Shown: positions 5,480-11,167 of the stretch, one piece after another
How the letters are laid out: each line of letters begins with the position of its first letter
Numbering within the stretch: position 1 is the stretch's first letter
NCBI GenBank assembly: GCA_034440595.1
Contig: JAWXCH010000171.1
Span: 1-11,167, forward strand
Reading direction: 5' to 3'
DNA from: JAWXCH01 sp034440595
GTDB lineage: Bacteria > Planctomycetota > Planctomycetia > Pirellulales > JALHPA01
Length of the DNA stretch: 11,167 nt
Program-made: the position numbers and the translations under genes
The notes under the pieces: model-generated
The model's input: the letters and a program-made list of their open reading frames with translations, nothing else
Databases searched by the model: none
Told to the model about the DNA's origin: nothing

Positions 5480-7903
5480 ATGGGTAGACTCATCGGAATT
5501 GATTTAGGAACAACCAATAGTGTCGTAGCGGTCTGCGATGGGCCCCAACCGCGAATACTAGAGAGCCGTGAAATTAAGCCCCAGACTCGGTCAGTCGTGG
5601 GGGTAAAAAAGCGGAAAGGCAAGACAGCAATCGATTCCGAGGTGGAAATCTTGGTGGGCGAAGCCGCGCTGGATAACTGGCCGCTAGCCCCAAAGGACAC
5701 AATAATCTCCGTAAAGCGTCTAATGGGCAGGGCGATGTCCGATCCTGAAGTGGAAAAGGTTCGAAGTTCCGCCTTATATTCGGTTGTCGAACCTTCAGAC
5801 GGCACCAAAGATAGTGTATGTGTCACGATGGGCGGCAAGGAGTACTCGCCGATTGAAATATCCGCAATGATCCTCAGGAAGCTGAAGGAGGATGCCGAAT
5901 TTCGCCTAAATGACGAAGTTACCCACGCCGTCATTACTGTTCCCGCCTACTTCAGCCAGGTACAGCGGGACGCTACGCGGAAAGCCGGTATTAAGGCAGG
6001 CCTTAAGGTGATCAAGGTCGTCGATGAACCGACAGCGGCCGCCATCTCCTTCGGCATGGACTCTGGAGACGGAACCCCCAAAATGCTCCTGGTCTTCGAC
6101 CTAGGTGGCGGCACATTTGATATTTCCGTGCTGATGTGGGCCGGGCATGTTTTTGCGCCGATTAACCTCCAAGGTGACATGTGGCTAGGGGGCGACAATT
6201 TCGACCAAGTTCTCGTTGATCATGTCGTGAAGCACGTGAAGCAAGAACATGATATCGACCCGACGAAGAACATGCGTTTCATGGTTGAGCTCAAGAAGGC
6301 CGCTCAGAAAACGAAGGAGAGCCTGGGGTCCAACCGCAAGGTGGACCTCGTCGTGGCGGCCGCTTTGCAGGACAGCAGCGGGGATTTAATCGATATCGAG
6401 ATGGAGATTACCCGCGAGGTCTACGAACGAATGATTAAGGGTCTCGTTGACCGGGCAGTCAGTCTCACGAAGAAGGCGCTCGCAGACAGCAAAACCACGC
6501 CCAACGAGATTGACTACGTGCTTATGGCCGGTAATTCCACAGGTATTCCTCTCGTCCAGCAAGCGATGGAAGAGATGTTCGGGGTTAGCAAGGTGATGCG
6601 AAAAGTCCATCCTAAGCACTGTGTGGCTTTGGGGGCGGCTATCCTAGCGCAGCGCATCGGGCCAAATGTTGTATGTGCCGCGCCGCTCCGTGACTCCTCG
6701 GGTCGTGAGTGCGGTCACGTGAACAAGGAGGGCGCTATCGTCTGCGCCAATTGTAGCGCACCGTTTGAGGCAAGAGCGGGGGGCCCTCAGAATGTCGGTG
6801 ACGACGATGCCCGCCCGTTACTCCAAATCGGCGGCATCGCGCCGTTTTATTACGGGACGCAATCTGCCGGCGACAAGTTCAATCTGTACATCGATAAGGG
6901 TGAACCGTACCCAACCGAAGATCCGAAGACGCAGGTTTTTTCAACACGCGTTCCGAACGCCCGAATGATTAGTATCCCTGTCTACGGCGGCGAAGATCTT
7001 AATCATGCGAGTCGAAATGAAAAGCAGGGCGGAGCATTTGCGGTGCTCCCTCCCGGGTTACCTCAGGGCACACCAATTCTCATCCGGCTATCTCTCGATA
7101 GTGACGGAATTTTTGAGCTGACCGCTCATCTCGATGATGGCACCGATCTTCACCCGTGGGTCGTTGTTGGCGGGAACGACGCCAAGGCAATTGACGTTAT
7201 CCAGGGCGTCGAGAGCGCGCTGGCTGAGGCTGGACAGCAGCTGTCTCCTCAGGAACTGGGCAGCCTTGAACATGCTCGGAATCAAGCCTTTGAAGCGATG
7301 AAGAAAGGGGACTTTGATGGCGCCATCGAGAAAGCGAAAGGGATGACTCGGATTATCGATGATGCTGCACCAGAAGCGCCGGATATGTTGGATAACTTAA
7401 TCAGGTATATGGAATTCATTCTTCACGAATACGCGTGGTCAATCGATCCGAACCTTGCGTATCGTTTGAACAATCTACTTGAGGAGAGCAAACGCACCCT
7501 CGAGAGCGGTACGGCGAAACAGAAGGAGGAAAAGACTCAGGCGATCAGTGCGCAGATCGAACGGCTCCCGCAGGTCATTCAAGTGTTTGTTGGTGTCAAG
7601 ACGGCGATTCGAATGCGGATTCATCCCAGCGATCCTGCACTTGCGATGAACCTCGAAGAGGAACTCGACGAAGTTGAAGGGGCTTTCAAGTCGAGAAACC
7701 GACTGGCTGAGAGTAAGCTTACGGCTTTCCTCGCTAAGATGCAAAAGACAATCGCTAAGATTCAGCCCGGAGGATTGAAGTGTCACAACGGGCATCCGGT
7801 GCCTGCTGGCCAGAGGTACTGCCCGGTCTGCAAGGAAGACACTTGGCTTCCAGACGCCAAAGGAGCGGCAACCAGTAGCTCAGACGCGTTCCGCCGCGGG
7901 TGA
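5480..7903 (+). CDS. Hsp70/DnaK-like chaperone with two zinc ribbons
   Basis: This 807-residue protein is longer than DnaK (about 640). The nucleotide-binding domain (1-390) has an intact phosphate-1 loop GIDLGTTNS (6-14), Lys79 (DnaK Lys70 equivalent), Glu183 in DEPTAAA, and phosphate-2 loop DLGGGTFD (207-214). The adenosine loop is GNSTG (351-355), not GGSTR. Next comes a degenerate zinc ribbon (Cys411, His413, Cys422, Cys425; the usual first Cys is absent). A substrate-binding beta domain follows (about 455-561, with PFYYG, VFST, YGGED, LPPGLP and DSDGIFELTAHL). Residues about 565-765 are helical and unlike the DnaK lid. A second zinc ribbon sits near the end (Cys768, His772, Cys781, Cys784). 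ATP binding and hydrolysis look possible. The start is supported by GAAGGAA 9 nt upstream. It is the probable client of the GrpE-like protein. Confidence 0.93.
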   Translation: MGRLIGIDLGTTNSVVAVCDGPQPRILESREIKPQTRSVVGVKKRKGKTAIDSEVEILVGEAALDNWPLAPKDTIISVKRLMGRAMSDPEVEKVRSSALYSVVEPSDGTKDSVCVTMGGKEYSPIEISAMILRKLKEDAEFRLNDEVTHAVITVPAYFSQVQRDATRKAGIKAGLKVIKVVDEPTAAAISFGMDSGDGTPKMLLVFDLGGGTFDISVLMWAGHVFAPINLQGDMWLGGDNFDQVLVDHVVKHVKQEHDIDPTKNMRFMVELKKAAQKTKESLGSNRKVDLVVAAALQDSSGDLIDIEMEITREVYERMIKGLVDRAVSLTKKALADSKTTPNEIDYVLMAGNSTGIPLVQQAMEEMFGVSKVMRKVHPKHCVALGAAILAQRIGPNVVCAAPLRDSSGRECGHVNKEGAIVCANCSAPFEARAGGPQNVGDDDARPLLQIGGIAPFYYGTQSAGDKFNLYIDKGEPYPTEDPKTQVFSTRVPNARMISIPVYGGEDLNHASRNEKQGGAFAVLPPGLPQGTPILIRLSLDSDGIFELTAHLDDGTDLHPWVVVGGNDAKAIDVIQGVESALAEAGQQLSPQELGSLEHARNQAFEAMKKGDFDGAIEKAKGMTRIIDDAAPEAPDMLDNLIRYMEFILHEYAWSIDPNLAYRLNNLLEESKRTLESGTAKQKEEKTQAISAQIERLPQVIQVFVGVKTAIRMRIHPSDPALAMNLEEELDEVEGAFKSRNRLAESKLTAFLAKMQKTIAKIQPGGLKCHNGHPVPAGQRYCPVCKEDTWLPDAKGAATSSSDAFRRG
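6272..6435 (+). repeat. 164-bp near-identical tract shared with the second Hsp70 gene (copy 1)
   Basis: By hand alignment this tract matches 8726-8889 at all but 10 positions. The first 48 nt and the last 77 nt have one mismatch each. Third codon positions are nearly all identical here, while the flanks of the same two genes differ at many third positions. It encodes the part of the nucleotide-binding domain from MRFM to YERM. Confidence 0.8.
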
Positions 7904-7930
7904 CGATTCTCTTCCTCACGAGGCCGCCAG

Positions 7931-10018
7931 ATGAAGTCAATCGGTATCGATCTTGGATTACGCTACAGCGTCGTTGCGGTGCGTGATGGCCCGCAGCCCA
8001 GAATATTGGAGAACCGCGAAGTTCGCGCCAAGACGCGGTCCGCCGTCGGGCTGAAGAAGATACGCGGGCGCACGCTGGCGGCGAAGAATGTCGAGAGGGT
8101 GTTCTTGGTCGGTGAAGATGCCATGTACAACTGGCCACTCGCCCCACAAGACACCATTCTCTCCGTGAAGCGCCTCATTGGACGGGCTGTATCCGACCCT
8201 GAGGTGGAGCGGGTAAAGAATTCGGTGTTGTACTCAATCGCAGAGCCATCCGATGGTAGCCGCGACAGCGTGCGACTTCTCATCGGCGGTAAAGAGTACT
8301 CGCCTATAGACATATCCGGGATGATTCTAAGAAAGTTGAAGGAGGATGCGACGTTCCGCTTGAACGACGAGGTGGCACATGCCGTGATCGCAATTCCGGC
8401 CTACTTTGATCGAGCCCAGCGGGACGCGACCCGGGAAGCTGGGATTAAAGCTGGTTTCACGGGAATCACCTTGGTCGACGAACCAACGGCCGCCGCGATT
8501 TCATTCGGCTTAGCAACCGAAGACGGCACACCGAAGATGCTCTTGGTGCTCGATCTAGGTGATGAAACCTTGGACATCTCCCTACTCCTTGTCGCTGGCA
8601 ACACTTTTGCGCCGTTTCATATTGAGGGTGACATGTGGTTTGGTTTCGACAGCTTCGACGAACCTCTGATTGATCACGTAGTCGCGTATGTAAAACGAGA
8701 GTATGACATCGATCCAGCATCGGAGATGCGTTTCATGGCTGAGCTCAAGAAGGCCGCTCAGAAAACGAAGGAGAATTTGGGGTCCAACCGCAAAGTTGCC
8801 CTGGTCGTGGCAGCCGCTTTGCAGGACAGCAGCGGGGAGTTAATCGATATCGAGATGGAGATTACCCGCGAGGTCTACGAACGAATGATCGCGGATCTTG
8901 TCGACCGTACAGTCAGCTACGCAAAGAAAGCGCTAGTAAGGAGTAATACTACGCCCGATCAGATCGACTACGTTCTGATGGTCGGTGGTTCAACTGATGT
9001 CCCTCTCCTCAAGAAAGCCATGGAAGAGCTGTTCGGAGCCAATAAGGTAATGGAAAGCGTCCATTCAAAGTACGGGGTTGCGTTGGGGGCGGCGATCGTC
9101 GCGGACTGCTTTACTTCCAGAGGTGTCCCTTCCGTTTTGGCAGTAGAGTCGGCAGAAGAAATCAATAGGCATGAATCTGGCCCAATGAGGGGGGTAGGAG
9201 CGGAACTTTGTGCTGGATGCGGCGCTCCCTTAGACCGGTGCATCCGAACATCAGGTAAATGTGTTTGGCCTGCCACGTCTCCTTTTCACTATGGAATTGC
9301 CGTGGCCGATGGCTCACTTTACGCGCTCGTATCGAAAGGGGACGCGTATCCTACTCAAAAGCCGGGGCGCACAGACGTCGTAATTAGAGAATCGGGGCAG
9401 CGCGCTGTTTTCATTACTCTCTACGGCGGTGACGATTTGCGCTTGGCATCGGCGAATGAGAGGCAGGGAGAAGCGCGTATCAGTCTACCCCCTGGCTTGG
9501 CGTCGAGATCTTCGGTCACCTTCAAGTTAGGATTGGACAGCGATGGAATATTCGAGCCACATGCCGAGCTCGCTGACGGGGCCCACTTGCCCTGTTGGGT
9601 TTGGTGCGGCGAAGGGGATCTTCTGGGACCAGAGTATTGGCAGACGGAGGGGGTGGTCGCGATAGCGGCGTTTGTGGTCCGCGAGTTCACATGGGCCCTC
9701 AACGAGGATCAGTTATATAGCGTCAACAAGACGGCGGCGCGTCGAGACACGCTGAACTCCTTTGAGCAGGCTATTTACGTGGGTGACACCCACTCTACAT
9801 GCGTCTGGCTCTACATTGGGCGGCGGGTCGTAGAGACATTCATTCAGCCTCGTAGCCGATTAACTGCTACTTACTTGACAACTCGCCTAGTTGAGATCGA
9901 AATCGATTTTCGGGTTGGGCGTCCGTGTGCTCAAGCCAACTTGTGGTCGCTTATCGGTGAGCTTGCAGAGTGTATGAGCATTCTCGACTTCCCGGTAAAT
10001 CAGCGCTGTATTAATTGA
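7931..10018 (+). CDS. Second Hsp70-like protein with altered phosphate loops
   Basis: This 695-residue paralogue is plainly closest to the preceding Hsp70, with near co-linear nucleotide-binding domains. Phosphate-1 reads GIDLGLRYS (5-13; Thr-Thr-Asn replaced by Leu-Arg-Tyr) and phosphate-2 reads DLGDETLD (208-215; two Gly replaced by Asp-Glu). GGDNFD of the neighbour is GFDSFD. Asp7, Lys80, Glu184, Asp208 and the adenosine loop GGST (352-355) are kept. ATP hydrolysis is therefore doubtful, and this may be a pseudo-ATPase partner. Only half of the inner zinc ribbon remains (Cys427-x2-Cys430). The substrate-binding beta domain is present (PFHYG, YGGDD, LPPGL, DSDGIFE). The C-terminal helical part aligns with that of the neighbour but lacks about 65-75 residues and the final zinc ribbon. 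GAGG 7 nt upstream supports ATG 7931. Confidence 0.9.
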   Translation: MKSIGIDLGLRYSVVAVRDGPQPRILENREVRAKTRSAVGLKKIRGRTLAAKNVERVFLVGEDAMYNWPLAPQDTILSVKRLIGRAVSDPEVERVKNSVLYSIAEPSDGSRDSVRLLIGGKEYSPIDISGMILRKLKEDATFRLNDEVAHAVIAIPAYFDRAQRDATREAGIKAGFTGITLVDEPTAAAISFGLATEDGTPKMLLVLDLGDETLDISLLLVAGNTFAPFHIEGDMWFGFDSFDEPLIDHVVAYVKREYDIDPASEMRFMAELKKAAQKTKENLGSNRKVALVVAAALQDSSGELIDIEMEITREVYERMIADLVDRTVSYAKKALVRSNTTPDQIDYVLMVGGSTDVPLLKKAMEELFGANKVMESVHSKYGVALGAAIVADCFTSRGVPSVLAVESAEEINRHESGPMRGVGAELCAGCGAPLDRCIRTSGKCVWPATSPFHYGIAVADGSLYALVSKGDAYPTQKPGRTDVVIRESGQRAVFITLYGGDDLRLASANERQGEARISLPPGLASRSSVTFKLGLDSDGIFEPHAELADGAHLPCWVWCGEGDLLGPEYWQTEGVVAIAAFVVREFTWALNEDQLYSVNKTAARRDTLNSFEQAIYVGDTHSTCVWLYIGRRVVETFIQPRSRLTATYLTTRLVEIEIDFRVGRPCAQANLWSLIGELAECMSILDFPVNQRCIN
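8726..8889 (+). repeat. 164-bp near-identical tract shared with the first Hsp70 gene (copy 2)
   Basis: This is the partner of 6272-6435 at an offset of 2454 bp. Similarity drops abruptly at both edges: just upstream the two genes read CCGACGAAGAAC against CCAGCATCGGAG, and downstream they diverge after GAATGAT. This pattern fits gene conversion between adjacent paralogues. Confidence 0.8.
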
Positions 10019-10024
10019 GGGTCC

Positions 10025-11167
10025 ATGGAACTGCTAGGCATCGACTTCGGGACAAGCCGGCTTAGAATAGCCACCGCGAACAACGATACGGTTGGCGTGA
10101 GTCCACATAAATACTCGTCCGCTCGTCTTCCATTTGTTATCCAGTCCGCGGCACCCTTTCGCATTACCGCCCTCAAACGCATACTGGATTTCGATAGCGC
10201 CCTCCCTATGCCGCCATCTGGCATCAGTTCGATGGCGCTTCTGGCTGACATTTTTAGAGACGTATTAGGCGAATGCTGTCCAACCGGATTGAGTGACCGC
10301 TACACTGTAGTTGCGGTTCCGCCATGTATTTCTCAGCGTCAACGGTCCGCCCTGCGGATTGTCATGACCGATTTAGGTTTGACACGGGTGAGGTTAGTTG
10401 ACGATACCCTCGCTGCCTTGTTGGCGACATGGGAGCTTGTTCGAACATACAAGACAATCCTCGTTTATTCATGGGGCGCTGGAATGTTTACGGCCGGTAT
10501 GTACCGCATGAAAGCCAACTCCTATCACCTGGTTTCTCAGGAAGGCGATCGAGAGCTCGGAGGTGACGATTTCGATGCGGTTCTGGTTGACGTAATCGTC
10601 GCTCAGCTAAAAAAGCTGGGGCGTGACGGTGCGCCCAATAACGCCGATGATCTCATTCATATCGTCAATGTCGCGGAACGCCTCAAACGGCTTAGTCCTT
10701 TGGAGAACACCATGACAGTGCCGCTGAACCGCCTGCTACCGGGCACGAGCAATGGAGTTGCTGACGTGACCATCTCCACTGAAAACCTGTCCGCCGCTAT
10801 TCAGAGGTCAACGGAATCGACGATAGCCCTCGCATTAAAAGCGATCGGCGATGCCTCGGAGTCAAAACCGGAAGCGATTCTAGCGGTAGGCGGAATGACT
10901 TGCTCCCCCATGGTGCAAGAAGCGCTTCGACGACATTTTGGAATTCCAGTGATTCAGGCGTCCGAACATTCAGTGGCGATCGGAACTGTTTTGTTTGGCC
11001 AGCTTCTGCCGCAGTCGGAATGGGGCACTCAGCGCCAAGCGGCTGGGAGCCAGCGGAATGCAGACTTAACTGCTCAAACGGCGGCGGCGCCTGACAGTGC
11101 CGCTCAAACTACGGTTCAGGCGGAGTCCCGGAACGGCCAGGAGAAATGGTCGGACAATTTTGTTCCA
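10025..11167 (+). CDS. Third, divergent Hsp70/actin-fold protein (3' end outside window)
   Basis: The frame is open from ATG 10025 to the last base (381 codons, no stop), 6 bp after the second Hsp70 gene, with GAGGG close upstream. The nucleotide-binding fold is visible: GIDFGTSR (5-12), KR 51-52, VAVPPCISQRQR, LGGDDFD (178-184) and VGGMT (288-292). Key residues are changed: the Glu of DEPTAAA is Asp127 in VDDTLAALLA, and phosphate-2 DLGGGTFD is SWGAGMFT (149-156), losing the catalytic Asp and the conserved Thr. Subdomain IB seems short. From about residue 335 the chain is rich in Gln, Ala, Ser and Thr and looks like a disordered linker. Whether a substrate-binding domain follows cannot be seen. 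It probably binds nucleotide weakly or not at all and may be a scaffold or regulator (inference). Confidence 0.85.
   Translation, partial: MELLGIDFGTSRLRIATANNDTVGVSPHKYSSARLPFVIQSAAPFRITALKRILDFDSALPMPPSGISSMALLADIFRDVLGECCPTGLSDRYTVVAVPPCISQRQRSALRIVMTDLGLTRVRLVDDTLAALLATWELVRTYKTILVYSWGAGMFTAGMYRMKANSYHLVSQEGDRELGGDDFDAVLVDVIVAQLKKLGRDGAPNNADDLIHIVNVAERLKRLSPLENTMTVPLNRLLPGTSNGVADVTISTENLSAAIQRSTESTIALALKAIGDASESKPEAILAVGGMTCSPMVQEALRRHFGIPVIQASEHSVAIGTVLFGQLLPQSEWGTQRQAAGSQRNADLTAQTAAAPDSAAQTTVQAESRNGQEKWSDNFVP

Noticed and set aside
5404..5934. Minus-strand open frame of 176 codons
   Set aside because: It lies opposite the Hsp70 start, where the plus strand has clear conserved motifs. 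The product is Ser/Thr/Arg-rich with no recognisable domain.
7755..8149. Minus-strand frames across the junction of the two Hsp70 genes
   Set aside because: Both flanking genes are well supported on the plus strand; the minus product is Arg/Ser-rich noise.
1..11167. CRISPR arrays, tRNA or rRNA genes, insertion-sequence ends
   Set aside because: No regularly spaced repeats, tRNA-like cloverleaf, transposase motif or terminal inverted repeats were noticed on either strand. A tRNA and covariance-model scan was not possible here.

Overview
The window holds one long plus-strand gene cluster that joins phospho-signalling to Hsp70 chaperones, preceded by the 3' end of an unrelated gene. No tRNA, rRNA, insertion sequence, CRISPR array or convincing minus-strand gene was seen. 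The DNA is moderately GC-rich. FHA-linked enhancer-binding proteins and Hanks-type kinases together suggest a bacterium with heavy Ser/Thr signalling, such as Acidobacteriota, Myxococcota, Planctomycetota or Nitrospirota. The sequence alone does not decide between them.

Layout. Positions 3-671 are the C-terminal part of a protein with tandem beta-sandwich-like repeats, followed by a perfect 10-bp stem-loop (674-709). The stretch 672-1066 is a regulatory-looking gap with an 18-bp palindrome (951-968) and weak promoter-like motifs. The operon then runs without interruption to the window end: an FHA-GAF-AAA+-Fis regulator (1067-2923); a soluble Ser/Thr kinase with a TPR tail (2976-4199); a PP2C-type phosphatase split by a -1 frame change at a run of five T (4201-4937); a GrpE-like exchange factor (4930-5475); an Hsp70 with two zinc-ribbon insertions (5480-7903); a second Hsp70 with altered phosphate loops (7931-10018); and a third, shorter Hsp70/actin-fold protein that has lost a catalytic Asp and is cut by the window end (10025-11167). 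Gaps are 52, 1, -8, 4, 27 and 6 bp, which implies co-transcription and translational coupling.

How it may work (inference). The kinase and phosphatase would set the phosphorylation state of cluster proteins. The FHA domain would read phosphothreonine and control transcription. The GrpE-like protein would serve the one Hsp70 with intact phosphate loops, while the two degenerate Hsp70s act as regulatory or scaffolding partners. No J-domain protein is encoded. The most notable observations are the stepwise loss of ATPase motifs across the three Hsp70s, the PP2C frame change with conserved motifs on both sides, and a sharply bounded 164-bp tract of near identity between the first two Hsp70 genes, which suggests gene conversion.
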